From Rhodospirillales bacterium (GTDB lineage: Bacteria; Pseudomonadota; Alphaproteobacteria; Micavibrionales; Micavibrionaceae): DNA of 30,314 nucleotides. The position numbers and the translations under genes were made by a program. The DNA is taken from contig JACKIT010000015.1 of the NCBI GenBank assembly GCA_020638335.1, positions 1-30,314 on the forward strand, read 5' to 3'. The notes beneath the pieces were generated by a model. The model did no database searches and was not told the origin of the DNA. It was given only the letters and a program-made list of their open reading frames with translations. Shown one piece after another: positions 1 through 7,944 of this stretch (within the stretch, counting starts at the first letter, position 1; each line of letters opens with the position of its first letter).

Positions 1-794
1 TTGCGAAGCGAGACGTCACCGTCGCGCTGTCTGGTGACGGCGGCGATGAAATGCTGGGTGGTTATAGCCGCCATGTTCAGGGCCCCAAAATCTGGAAAAA
101 CATGCACAAAATGCCCCGTATTTTACGCATCGGCTTATCCAATATAATCGCTCGCATGCCGGTCAATTCACTGGACCAGCTAAACCGCAAACACCCGCAA
201 TTAGGCGTTAAACTCCACAAAGTCGCAGACATTCTCTCGCTCAGCTCACAAGAAGACATCTATCGCCGCCTGATTGGTAAAGGCGCGCTGGGAGACTACC
301 AAAAAGAACTCAGCCTGCCCGGCGTCGAACTCTCCTTTGCCGAAAAAATGATGTTCTGGGACGCGACCGGCTATTTGCCACACGACATCCTCACCAAAGT
401 TGACCGGGCATCCATGGCCTATGGCTTGGAAGCCCGTGCGCCATTGCTCGATACGCGGATATTTGACTATGTCTGGGCCTTGCCGGAAAATGTCAAAATC
501 CGTGGCGGGCAAGGTAAGTGGTTGTTGCGTCAGGTTCTAGGGCGCCACGTTCCTGAAAAACTCTTTGAACGTCCCAAGCAGGGGTTCAACATGCCGGTTG
601 GTGATTGGCTGCGCGGTGATCTTCGTGATTGGGCTGAAAGCCTGCTTGACGAAAAACATCTGCGCGAAGAGGGACTTTTGGACACAAAGGCAGTACGTAT
701 GCTTTGGCAAACGCATCAGGACAGGCAGGGCGCAAATGGTGATGCACTCTGGTGTATTTTGATGTTTCAGGCCTGGCATAAACGTTGGATGTGA
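1..794 (+). CDS. asnB: Asparagine synthetase (glutamine-hydrolysing), C-terminal part; 5' end outside window
   Basis: The reading frame is already open at base 3 and ends at TGA 792-794, giving about 263 residues. It begins with the ATP-pyrophosphatase-domain motif VALSGDGGDEMLGGY. The later segments DILTKVDRASMAYGLEARAPLLD and PKQGFNMPVGDWLRG are typical of the AsnB synthetase domain, so the missing part should carry the N-terminal class II glutaminase and the SGGLDS loop. The enzyme transfers ammonia from glutamine to aspartate. Paralogues of this type are frequent in polysaccharide clusters, and the next two genes on the same strand (a sugar epimerase and a glycosyltransferase) fit that setting. 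The internal ATG at 51 is not the start because the conserved motif begins upstream of it. Family is secure; the exact role (housekeeping or cluster-specific amidotransferase) is inferred. Confidence 0.93.
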   Translation, partial: AKRDVTVALSGDGGDEMLGGYSRHVQGPKIWKNMHKMPRILRIGLSNIIARMPVNSLDQLNRKHPQLGVKLHKVADILSLSSQEDIYRRLIGKGALGDYQKELSLPGVELSFAEKMMFWDATGYLPHDILTKVDRASMAYGLEARAPLLDTRIFDYVWALPENVKIRGGQGKWLLRQVLGRHVPEKLFERPKQGFNMPVGDWLRGDLRDWAESLLDEKHLREEGLLDTKAVRMLWQTHQDRQGANGDALWCILMFQAWHKRWM

Positions 795-841
795 ACAATC
801 TTTCTTTAGCGCAAATATGATGATAAAAACGCATGATCGCT

Positions 842-880
842 GCTTCGCTTTGTTCTTGCACAAGGCACGAAGAGCGAAGC
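842..880 (+). other. Inverted repeat in the asnB-epimerase gap
   Basis: GCTTCGCT at 842-849 is complementary to AGCGAAGC at 873-880, giving an 8-bp stem with a 23-nt loop in the 144-bp gap. There is no T-tract after it, so it is not an intrinsic terminator. It could be a processing hairpin or the remnant of a palindromic element. Confidence 0.35.
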
Positions 881-938
881 GTATATTTATTACGTGAGCG
901 ATGAGTAACGATGTGCAAGGGCAAATGGAAGTAGCGAG

Positions 939-1931
939 ATGAAAATAGCAATTACAGGCGGGGCAGGATTTATTGGCAGCGTTTTGGCAAAGCGTCTCAA
1001 AGACGATGGCCATGAACTGGTTTTGATCGACCTCAAAAAATCGGAAATCTTCCCGGATGATAGCGTCATTGCCGATATTCGCGATAAGGAGGCCCTCACC
1101 AAAGCTCTGAAGGGCACGGGTGCCATTTACCATCTCGCCGCCGAACACCGCGACGATGTCTCGCCGCTCTCGCTCTACACAGACGTTAATGTCACCGGCG
1201 GCCAGAATGTGATCGATGCTGCTAAAGCACACAATATCAACCGCATCATTTTCACCAGCTCAGTTGCGGTCTATCCGCTCGTCCCGGCTGATCCAAAAAA
1301 AGGCTCCTCCGAAGACCATCCTCCTGCTCCGTTCAATCCATATGGGCAATCAAAATGGGACAGCGAGAAAACCTTTGAAGCTTGGGCAAAGGAGGACTCC
1401 GCGCGCAGCCTGACCATGATCCGCCTCGTCGCGACATTCGGCCCCGGCAATCGCGGCAACATCTTTACCCTTATGAATCAGATCGCCAGCGGTCGGTTCA
1501 TCATGATCGGCGATGGCCACAACCGCAAATCCATCGCCTATGTTGGCAATGTCGCCGCCTTCCTGCATCACGCTTTGGGCTTGAAAGCGGGCACACATCT
1601 TTATAACTACGCTGACAAGCCGGACCTGAATATGCGTGAATTTGTCGCCTCCATCCGCGGCGCGCTGGGCTATGATGGAATGGGGCCGCAAATGCCCTAT
1701 GCGCTGGGCCTGCTTGGCGGCAGCGTGTTTGATGTCGCCGCCAAAATCACCGGAAAAAAATTCCCGATCAGCTCAATCCGAATTAAAAAATTCTGCGCCG
1801 ATACCATCGTCAATGCCGATAAGCTCACCGAAACTGGCTTCACCGCGCCATATTCCCTGCATGACGGGCTGGAAGAAATGATCGAATGCGAATTTCAGGA
1901 TAAAAAACAAGATCATAAAAAGGCCGCCTGA
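939..1931 (+). CDS. NAD-dependent epimerase/dehydratase (extended SDR)
   Basis: A 330-aa extended short-chain dehydrogenase/reductase. The Rossmann motif GGAGFIG lies at residues 7-13 with an acidic D31 closing beta-2, as expected for NAD(H) rather than NADP(H). The catalytic signature is complete: TSS at 106-108 and YGQSK (Y135, K139). The family acts on nucleotide-activated sugars (C4 epimerases, 4,6-dehydratases and reductases); the substrate cannot be read from the sequence. It lies between asnB and a GT4 glycosyltransferase on the same strand, so lipopolysaccharide, capsule or exopolysaccharide sugar biosynthesis is the likely context. The C-terminal tail is Lys-rich. The ribosome binding site is weak (GGAAG around 927). 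Confidence 0.88.
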   Translation: MKIAITGGAGFIGSVLAKRLKDDGHELVLIDLKKSEIFPDDSVIADIRDKEALTKALKGTGAIYHLAAEHRDDVSPLSLYTDVNVTGGQNVIDAAKAHNINRIIFTSSVAVYPLVPADPKKGSSEDHPPAPFNPYGQSKWDSEKTFEAWAKEDSARSLTMIRLVATFGPGNRGNIFTLMNQIASGRFIMIGDGHNRKSIAYVGNVAAFLHHALGLKAGTHLYNYADKPDLNMREFVASIRGALGYDGMGPQMPYALGLLGGSVFDVAAKITGKKFPISSIRIKKFCADTIVNADKLTETGFTAPYSLHDGLEEMIECEFQDKKQDHKKAA

Positions 1932-2058
1932 AATTCCCACGCCGTGCTTACATGTATCCCTCTCCCTTGCCTGTCCGTCCGAAGCTGCGCAGCAGCAAAG
2001 GCGGAAGCGTAGGGTCCCCCTCTTTTTTCCTCCCCCTTAGGAGGGTTTCCCCTCTTAC

Positions 2059-2095
2059 CCCTCCCCCTTGAGGGGGAGGGTTTGGGTGGGGGTGT
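2059..2095 (+). repeat. Family D palindromic element (half copy)
   Basis: The hairpin CCCTCCCCCTTGAGGGGGAG is followed by GGTTTGGGTGGGGGTGT. The whole 37 bp is identical, by direct reading, to 16354-16390. Downstream, a GTGGGGGT unit recurs at roughly 18-19 bp intervals (about 2086-2131), and the tandem 10-mer at 2137 follows. Together these occupy most of the 243-bp gap before the glycosyltransferase gene. Confidence 0.8.
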
Positions 2096-2136
2096 ATATA
2101 GATCGTGGGGGTGTAAAAATTTGTGGGGGTAAAAAA

Positions 2137-2166
2137 TCCGTGTTCATCCGTGTTCATCTGTGGTTC
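2137..2166 (+). repeat. Tandem 10-mer repeat (three units)
   Basis: TCCGTGTTCA occurs at 2137-2146 and 2147-2156, followed by the degenerate unit TCTGTGGTTC at 2157-2166, only 8 bp before the glycosyltransferase start codon. It therefore lies where the ribosome binding site should be, and no Shine-Dalgarno sequence is seen there. Confidence 0.75.
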
Positions 2167-2174
2167 TTTAACCT

Positions 2175-3299
2175 ATGAACAAAAAACTCCTCCTCGTCAT
2201 CAATCACATCGACTGGTTCTGGTCGCACCGCTTGCCGCTGGCCAAAGGCGCGCAAGTAAAAGGCTGGGATGTCAGCGTCGCAGTTACCGGCGCGAACACC
2301 GATAAAAACCTCGCTCCGCAACATTTCACAGGCTGTGAACTCCCACCATCCGGCCCGGCCAAAATTATCTGGGCCATCCATAAAATCATCAAACGCGATC
2401 ATCCGGCGATCATTCACGCAATCACACTGAAATATGCTTTTTTCGCCGGCCTCGCTGCAAGGTTTCATAAAGATGTTCAGGTCGTCCATACGCTGGCTGG
2501 GCTGGGCTATCTCTTTTCAGGGCAGGGCGCAAAGCCGCAAATCCTGCGCGCGCTCATTGGCCCGTTTTTAAAACTCGCTCTCAAACATAAACGCGCGCAT
2601 CTGATCTTCCAAAATCCTGATGATATGGCGCTGATGATCCGCCGTGGTTTTGCCGCTGCCGAGCGCTGCACATTAATCCGCAGCTCAGGCGTCGATTTAC
2701 AACAATTCCCCTTAACGCCGCTGCCGGAAAACGAACGGCCCATCGTGCTCATGCCCACCCGCCTTATCCATGAAAAAGGCGTCTCGGTGTTTATCGAGGC
2801 CGCAAATATCCTCAAACAACGTGGCATCAATGCGCGCTTTCAAATCGCCGGTGGGCTAAGCGCCACCACCCCTAGCGCGATTTCAAAACAGGAAATGCAA
2901 GCGATGCTCGCCGGCAGCGAAGTAGAATGGCTCGGCAAAGTCACTGATATGCCCGCGCTTTACCAATCCGCCAGCCTGATTTGCTATCCATCCTATTACG
3001 GCGAAGGTGTGCCCAAAGTCTTGCTCGAGGCCGCCGCCACGGGCCGCGCAATTGTCACAACCGATCATCCAGGCTGCCGCGAAGCTGTGGAGCAGGGTGT
3101 CAACGGCCTGCTGGTGCCGGTCAAAGATGCGCTGGCATGCGCCGATGCGATGCAGGCGCTGCTCGAAGACCCACCGCGTTTAGAAGCGATGAGCCGCGTC
3201 AGCCATGATTTAGCCGCGCGCGATTTTGACGTCGAAAGCGTTGTCGCGCGCACACTCAAAGTTTACGAAGAAATTTCTAAGCACCTCAGCTATGGATAA
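2175..3299 (+). CDS. Glycosyltransferase family 4 (GT-B fold)
   Basis: A 374-aa protein of normal length for a cytoplasmic GT4 retaining glycosyltransferase. The N-terminal acceptor half begins with a beta strand (KLLLVINHIDWFWSHRLPLA), as in the PglA/CapM-like subgroup. The donor half carries LMPTRLIHEKGV (about 195-206) and the E-x7-E nucleotide-sugar motif in GEGVPKVLLEAA (E277, E285), followed by GRAIVTTDHPGCREAV. It transfers a sugar from a nucleotide donor to a lipid-linked or growing glycan; donor and acceptor are unknown. It probably works with the epimerase upstream. The start lies directly after a tandem repeat and lacks a visible ribosome binding site. Confidence 0.9.
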   Translation: MNKKLLLVINHIDWFWSHRLPLAKGAQVKGWDVSVAVTGANTDKNLAPQHFTGCELPPSGPAKIIWAIHKIIKRDHPAIIHAITLKYAFFAGLAARFHKDVQVVHTLAGLGYLFSGQGAKPQILRALIGPFLKLALKHKRAHLIFQNPDDMALMIRRGFAAAERCTLIRSSGVDLQQFPLTPLPENERPIVLMPTRLIHEKGVSVFIEAANILKQRGINARFQIAGGLSATTPSAISKQEMQAMLAGSEVEWLGKVTDMPALYQSASLICYPSYYGEGVPKVLLEAAATGRAIVTTDHPGCREAVEQGVNGLLVPVKDALACADAMQALLEDPPRLEAMSRVSHDLAARDFDVESVVARTLKVYEEISKHLSYG

Positions 3300-3324
3300 C
3301 GATTGTTTTGTATCAAGAAGATAC

Positions 3325-3401
3325 GAAACCCCGGACTTGATCCGGGGTCTATAGAGAATTGCGGCTTCCATCCCATGGGCCCCGGCTTCCGCCGGGGTTT
3401 C
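3325..3401 (+). repeat. Family E palindromic element (full copy)
   Basis: 77 bp bounded by the perfect 10-bp inverted repeat GAAACCCCGG / CCGGGGTTTC, with an inner hairpin CCCCGGACTTGATCCGGGG. It shares the layout and the inner segment CATGGGCCCCG with the copy at 17722-17801. It fills the gap between the convergent glycosyltransferase and DsbD-like genes and could serve as a bidirectional terminator. Confidence 0.8.
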
Positions 3402-3454
3402 TGATTCTTTTGTCTTTACAAAATCTGGATATTTTTCTTCATCTATAGTTGGAG

Positions 3455-3928
3455 TTAAGGTGCCACTAGCCCCGCTTTCAAATCCAGCGCCAAATCAACA
3501 GTGCTTGGAATGCAAATATCCTTGCATACCATAAGCTTCAAACCCAGTTTAAGCGCCACATCACCTTGCGCATCTTCCGGCGTGATTGCCAACGGGAAAT
3601 GAATAGTGCCTTCATACGCATTCACCGTGAACATATCCATCTCGCGTTTTTCAAATGTCTCAGGCCATTCAATCTCAACGTCTTTAAGATTGCTTGAACC
3701 TTCCCACTCAAAACGCGGCGGCAAACCCGCATCACCCGGATCCTGCCCATATGTATGCCAGCCATCCTCCAATTCGACTTCCAGCATGGCCACGCCGTTC
3801 CCACCATCAGGAACAGCCGCCAGCCGTGCGCGCACATGCTCGCCATCCACCCAATCCGAAGCCCATGCAGGCATTACAAAAGCAAAAACAATCAGAAAAA
3901 TAAAAAACTTTGGCATCGAAGCGCTCAT
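3455..3928 (-). CDS. Periplasmic DsbD/ScsB N-terminal (alpha) domain protein
   Basis: A 157-aa protein with a signal peptide (KFFIFLIVFAFVMPAWASD; cleavage probably after WAS at about residue 24). The mature part resembles the immunoglobulin-like N-terminal domain of DsbD and ScsB: DGWHTYGQDPGDAGLPP near residues 56-72, then the redox pair C135-x3-C139 in VCKDICIPS, as in ScsB-type proteins. In those families this domain receives electrons from the membrane domain and passes them to periplasmic thiol-disulfide partners. Here the transmembrane and thioredoxin domains are absent, so it is a stand-alone domain whose electron donor must be encoded elsewhere. It is divergent to yqgE. A second Met four residues on (MPKFF) is an alternative start. 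Confidence 0.75.
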   Translation of the reverse strand: MSASMPKFFIFLIVFAFVMPAWASDWVDGEHVRARLAAVPDGGNGVAMLEVELEDGWHTYGQDPGDAGLPPRFEWEGSSNLKDVEIEWPETFEKREMDMFTVNAYEGTIHFPLAITPEDAQGDVALKLGLKLMVCKDICIPSTVDLALDLKAGLVAP

Positions 3929-3999
3929 TCCTGTTAATGTGAACCCTATCCTTTAAAGATAATCTTTTTGTACATGCGAGGCAAACGAAGAGGGAGGCA

Positions 4000-4581
4000 A
4001 TGACAGAAACAAAAACGGGTTATCTAACCGGAAAGCTGCTCTTGGCCATGCCGACAATCGGCGATCCACGCTTTCACCGCGCTGTGATTTATCTATGCGC
4101 TCATGATGAAAATGGCGCTATGGGGCTGGTAATCAATGCCCCCGTGCCTGCGTTGAAATTCGATGATCTGCTCAAACAACTCGGCATTGAATCCGATATT
4201 GAAATCGAGGCCAAAGACTTGAACCTCCCTGTCTTAAACGGTGGGCCTGTTGAAACTGCGCGCGGATTTTTGCTCCATTCCAACGAATTTCAGCAAAAAG
4301 ATACCGTGCAGGTTGATGAGGATTTCAGCATCACCGGCACCACCGATGCACTTAAGGCCGTGGCCAAGGGCGAAGGCCCGGATCAGGCGCTGTTCATTTT
4401 GGGCTATGCCGGATGGACACCCGGCCAGCTTGAAGCCGAGTTACAACAAAATGCCTGGCTTGTTTCACAGCCCGATCCCGCGCTGATCTTTACAGACAAA
4501 GCCGAAGAAAAATGGGAACATGCCGTGCACAAGCTTGGCTTTGATCCGGCATTACTTTCGGGTGAAATGGGTCGCGCCTAA
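4000..4581 (+). CDS. yqgE: YqgE/AlgH family protein (UPF0301)
   Basis: A 193-aa protein matching the YqgE/AlgH family in length and motifs: GYLTGKLLLAMPTIGDPRF at the N-terminus, GAMGLVINAP, VLNGGPVETARGFLLHS, and ILGYAGWTPGQLEAEL near residue 140. The molecular function of the family is not established; it was linked to alginate regulation in Pseudomonas, but most members lie in unrelated contexts. The start is supported by GGGAGG about 6 nt upstream of ATG 4000. It is a single-gene unit, divergent from the DsbD-like gene and convergent with the GNAT gene. Confidence 0.93.
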   Translation: MTETKTGYLTGKLLLAMPTIGDPRFHRAVIYLCAHDENGAMGLVINAPVPALKFDDLLKQLGIESDIEIEAKDLNLPVLNGGPVETARGFLLHSNEFQQKDTVQVDEDFSITGTTDALKAVAKGEGPDQALFILGYAGWTPGQLEAELQQNAWLVSQPDPALIFTDKAEEKWEHAVHKLGFDPALLSGEMGRA

Positions 4582-4593
4582 TTGTAAAACATT

Positions 4594-4631
4594 GTCATTG
4601 CGAGGAAGGCCGTAAGGCCTGACGCGGCAAA
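4594..4631 (+). repeat. Family B palindromic element (half copy)
   Basis: GTCATTGCGAGG, then AGGCCGTAAGGCCT and GACGCGGCAA, in the convergent gap between yqgE and the acetyltransferase. Nearly the same 38 bp occurs inside the pseudouridine synthase gene at 16033-16070. Confidence 0.8.
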
Positions 4632-4645
4632 CTATTTTTGAAAAT

Positions 4646-5248
4646 CTACGAAATCTCATCATCTTCCCAATGCTCAATCGGCAGGCCGAATAAAATATGG
4701 TCCTGCCATTGCCCGTTGATTTGCAGATATTTCTCGGCCCTGCCTTCTTCCTGAAAACCCGCTTTCACCAGCACATTACGGCTGCGCATATTATGCGCCA
4801 GGCACGACGCATTCACCCGGTGCAGCCCCAGCGTTTCAAAACAATAACGCAAAGTAAGCGTAAGACTTTCCGCCATATAGCCCTGACCCTCATGATCTTG
4901 ATCAATCCAGTACCCCAAAGAAGCATACTGCGCGGCGCCCCGGCAGATATTGTTGATATTCATCCCGCCGATCAATTGGCCATCGTCGCGCTTAAAAATC
5001 AAAAACGCATTGGCATGCTCCAATTCCCATTCACGCGATTGTCGCGCCAGCCGGCGTTTAAAAAGGTCTTGGGTAAACGGTTCGCTCGGCCATTGTGGCT
5101 CAAAGGGCTGAATATGATCTTGATTCGCCGCGCGTACTTTTGCCCATTCCGGCCAGTCGGCCAAAGTGGGCGGACGCATCAAAACGCGCGCGCATTGCAG
5201 TGAAATATCGGGAAACTCAGTGTCTTGTTTTTTAAAACTGAGCAACAT
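4646..5248 (-). CDS. GNAT N-acetyltransferase, RimJ/RimL type
   Basis: A 200-aa GNAT-fold acetyltransferase. RVLMRPPTLADWPEW (about 21-35) is the typical RimJ/RimL entry. GYWIDQDHEGQGYMAESL holds the acetyl-CoA pyrophosphate-binding loop (E-G-Q-G-Y-M), and LHRVNASCLAHNMRSRNVLVKAGF is the characteristic C-terminal helix-strand unit. RimJ-like enzymes acetylate N-terminal residues of ribosomal or other proteins; the substrate here is not determinable. Its start is only 3 nt after the M16 peptidase stop, so the two are very probably co-transcribed and translationally coupled. The thrC - M16 - GNAT order recurs in Alphaproteobacteria. Confidence 0.88.
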   Translation of the reverse strand: MLLSFKKQDTEFPDISLQCARVLMRPPTLADWPEWAKVRAANQDHIQPFEPQWPSEPFTQDLFKRRLARQSREWELEHANAFLIFKRDDGQLIGGMNINNICRGAAQYASLGYWIDQDHEGQGYMAESLTLTLRYCFETLGLHRVNASCLAHNMRSRNVLVKAGFQEEGRAEKYLQINGQWQDHILFGLPIEHWEDDEIS

Positions 5249-5251
5249 TTT

Positions 5252-6514
5252 TTAGGCAGCCAATCGCTCTTGAATCTGTTCAAACGCTTCAAGATTTTCA
5301 AGTGGGCCCAGCGCCGCAAACGTCGGCTTTGTAGAAAATATTTTTTCGGCAACCCGCGCAATCGCCGCCCTGTCAATTTTCTCAATAGCGCCCGTCAGAC
5401 TTTCCAAATCAAAAACCTTATTACGGAACAATAGACATTTCGCTTGTTGATCGGCGCGGGTCATCATCGATTCTCTCCCCATCAACAACCCCGCTTTAAG
5501 TTGCGATTTCGCGCGGGCCAGTTCTTCCTCATTGACATCGCTGCCAACCTTCAGCACTTCATCACAAACAATTGGAATAATCTCATTCAGTTTTTCCGGC
5601 CCGGTCCCGGCATAAATCCCGAATGTGCCATTATCCTGATAACCGCTGTGATAGGAAAAAATCGAATAGACCAGCCCGCGCTTTTCCCGCACTTCCTGGA
5701 ACAGGCGCGAAGACATGCCTGAGCCCAGCACCGTCGAAAGCGCTTGCGCAGCGTAATAATCGTCTTCATGACGGCCAAGCCCCTGAAAGCCGAGAATGAA
5801 ATGGCTTTGCTCAAGATCCTTATTCAGCCGCGTTTCTCCACCTTTATAGGCCGCTGCTTCATAAGTGCAGGCTTTCGAAACCGCTTTATCAGCAAAGGCC
5901 TCCTCCGCCTGTGCCACAAATGCATTATGATCAACCGCGCCAGCTGCCGAAACCACTGTGTTGGCGGGCGTGTAAAACCGGTCGATATAACCACGCAGAT
6001 GGTCCTGATTCATGGCCTCAATATTATGCGCCCGGCCCAAAATCGGCGCGCCCAGAGCCTGTTCCGGATAAGCTGTTTCGGAAAAAACATCAAACACCAG
6101 ATCATCGGGCGTATCGTTACACATCCCGATTTCCTGCAAAATCACTTCGCGCTCGCGCTCGATCTCATCTTCGGGCAACGTCGAGTTCAGATACATATCG
6201 CACATCACATCCAGCCCCAACCGCGTATCTTCGGCCAGTAAATGCACGTGATAGCTGGTTACTTCGCGCCCCGTATAGGCATTCATAGATCCGCCAACAT
6301 TCTCCAGTTCCTCGGCAATCCGCAGCGCATTGCGCTCCTTCGTGCCTTTAAACAGCATATGCTCAACCATATGCGCCACACCGTTATGCGCGAGGTTTTC
6401 ATGCCGCGTCCCTACACCCGCCCAGATGCCCAGCGCCACTGAATGCATGCTCGGCACATGGTCGGTAATGATCCGCAGGCCATTGGGAAGTGTTGTTGTC
6501 TGTATTGTTTTCAT
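5252..6514 (-). CDS. M16 family zinc metallopeptidase (mitochondrial-processing-peptidase-like)
   Basis: 420 aa from ATG 6514, where the typical M16B start MKTIQTTTLPNGLRI begins; longer forms of the frame run into the preceding gene and lack homology. The inverted zinc motif HxxEH is intact (H48, E51, H52 in AHMVEHMLFKGT) and the downstream glutamate region EIEREREVILQEIGM is present, so it should be catalytically active. QEVREKRGLVYSIFSYHSGYQDNGTFGIYAGT marks the second, non-catalytic M16 half. Bacterial relatives degrade or process peptides, but the physiological substrate is unknown. No Shine-Dalgarno is visible. A weak TTGTCT-N17-TATCCC pair at 6523-6551 would put the transcript start at the ATG. 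Confidence 0.93.
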   Translation of the reverse strand: MKTIQTTTLPNGLRIITDHVPSMHSVALGIWAGVGTRHENLAHNGVAHMVEHMLFKGTKERNALRIAEELENVGGSMNAYTGREVTSYHVHLLAEDTRLGLDVMCDMYLNSTLPEDEIEREREVILQEIGMCNDTPDDLVFDVFSETAYPEQALGAPILGRAHNIEAMNQDHLRGYIDRFYTPANTVVSAAGAVDHNAFVAQAEEAFADKAVSKACTYEAAAYKGGETRLNKDLEQSHFILGFQGLGRHEDDYYAAQALSTVLGSGMSSRLFQEVREKRGLVYSIFSYHSGYQDNGTFGIYAGTGPEKLNEIIPIVCDEVLKVGSDVNEEELARAKSQLKAGLLMGRESMMTRADQQAKCLLFRNKVFDLESLTGAIEKIDRAAIARVAEKIFSTKPTFAALGPLENLEAFEQIQERLAA

Positions 6515-6554
6515 AGCAAATAGGGATAAAGGAGTAAGGAAGATAAGACAAGGA

Positions 6555-7880
6555 TTATGATAGTTCGTGTTCTGGATACAGTTTACTGTAAAAATCCGGC
6601 AGGGATTCATCAAATTTCGCGCTATCACCATAGGTAATAATCGCCGGTATTTGAGAAAGAACGCTTTGTAAATGGCCGCGAACATCTTGCATCGTAACGG
6701 CCTCAACACGTTTTTTGTCTTCATGCACGGAAGATATAAAACCAAAATCAGCCATTTTCTGAGTCATGCCGCTCGGGCTGTGCGCCCCACCCGTAATGGG
6801 ATATTCCCACGCGCGGACATCGTTCAACAATTTAGATTGCGCACGTTTCAGCAAATGAGGCTCAATATTTCCGGTACCTTGTTCAGCTAGGATATTCCGA
6901 ATCGAGGTCACAATTTTTCCGCCATCTTCAGGCAGGCAATCCCCCGATATAATAGCCAATCCGTCTCTATTACTATAACCGAGATGGAAGTTAGATGTCT
7001 CATAGGCATCGCCATCTTCATAAATAAGTTTGTCTCGTAAGGCATTATTCAGAACGCGTGCGGAAAGCTGTGCGACATATTGATTATCAACGCTAATCAG
7101 CTTTTCGGGGAAGGCGAATGAAAAGTATAATTGGTTTACGTGTCCCGGATCCTCCCCGTGCCGTACAGGCCGGAATTGGTGCTGCTGCCTCGGTTGTTCT
7201 AAGTGTTGTGGCAAACATCCCAAAACGTTTTCAAGCGCATCATGAAGGTCTGCATGGCTTAACGCGCCAGTCATCGCAATATGGATGTTATCACCGCACA
7301 TCCATGTATGTTTGTATGCGTTAACATCGTCAACCGTATATGTTTGAACCTGCTCCGAGGTTCCTCCGATATTGGCATAGAAGCGTTTAGTGTCAAAAGC
7401 ATGTTTTAATATCTGAGCAGAGACAAATTCTGCCCTATCGTTCCGAGCATTGACTTCATTGCGTATGCGCTTTTGCTCACGGGCGAAGATATTTTCTTCT
7501 ATTTCATCTGTCAGTGCCTGCTTTAAAAAATTAGTAACAAACGCCAAATTTTCAGAAGAATTTTGTATGTGTCCGCTAATTTCAATAAAGTTTGCAGATG
7601 TAGATGCTCCTACGTAACCACCGCGCTCCTCAAATTTTCGTTGTGCGCCATCTTGCATTACAATCACATGTTCCAAAAAATGCGCGATTCCTTCTTTATC
7701 TAAAGGGTCATCAAAACTGCCACTACCGATACAAACGGAAAAATCGATTTGATCTGATGTGAAACGTTTCTGGGTTGAGACGCTAATGCCGTTAGACAGC
7801 TTACTTTGTGAAATATAATCATTGAATCGCGCTGATATGCGCGATGAAATCTCTTTGAATCGTGTGCCCAATTTCCCCAT
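6555..7880 (-). CDS. Second M16 family peptidase (divergent paralogue)
   Basis: A 441-aa M16-family protein directly upstream of the canonical M16 gene (41-nt gap). It keeps HFLEH (H67, E70, H71) and the helix REQKRIRNEVNARNDR that supplies the third zinc ligand, so it is probably active. It diverges strongly elsewhere: the N-terminus carries an extra basic segment (about 1-25), and the second half lacks the usual REKRGLVYSI block, reading instead NALRDKLIYEDGDAYETSNFHLGYSNRDG. The DNA looks more AT-rich than both neighbours. A GGAG lies about 12 nt upstream of ATG 7880. It interrupts the usual thrC - M16 adjacency, so it may be an acquired or fast-evolving duplicate. Adjacent M16 pairs often form heterodimers; that is inference here. 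Confidence 0.88.
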   Translation of the reverse strand: MGKLGTRFKEISSRISARFNDYISQSKLSNGISVSTQKRFTSDQIDFSVCIGSGSFDDPLDKEGIAHFLEHVIVMQDGAQRKFEERGGYVGASTSANFIEISGHIQNSSENLAFVTNFLKQALTDEIEENIFAREQKRIRNEVNARNDRAEFVSAQILKHAFDTKRFYANIGGTSEQVQTYTVDDVNAYKHTWMCGDNIHIAMTGALSHADLHDALENVLGCLPQHLEQPRQQHQFRPVRHGEDPGHVNQLYFSFAFPEKLISVDNQYVAQLSARVLNNALRDKLIYEDGDAYETSNFHLGYSNRDGLAIISGDCLPEDGGKIVTSIRNILAEQGTGNIEPHLLKRAQSKLLNDVRAWEYPITGGAHSPSGMTQKMADFGFISSVHEDKKRVEAVTMQDVRGHLQSVLSQIPAIITYGDSAKFDESLPDFYSKLYPEHELS

Positions 7881-7944
7881 GTAGCGCTCTCCGTTAAAAA
7901 CAGGAGATAATTTAACAAAATATTAATATTATGTCAAATGTTTT

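Noticed and set aside
537..1232. Long open frame on the minus strand (231 codons)
   Set aside because: It lies antisense to the end of asnB and the conserved N-terminus of the epimerase, shows no family motifs, and is explained as a shadow of those genes.
1948..2157. Minus-strand 69-codon frame with Pro/Gly-rich product
   Set aside because: It is made of the family D repeat and adjoining tandem repeats, so the composition is explained by the repeats.
5252..6745. Longer M16 reading frame starting at 6745
   Set aside because: The extra 77 residues overlap the upstream M16 gene, lack homology to M16 N-termini, and the canonical start MKTIQTTTLPNG is at 6514.
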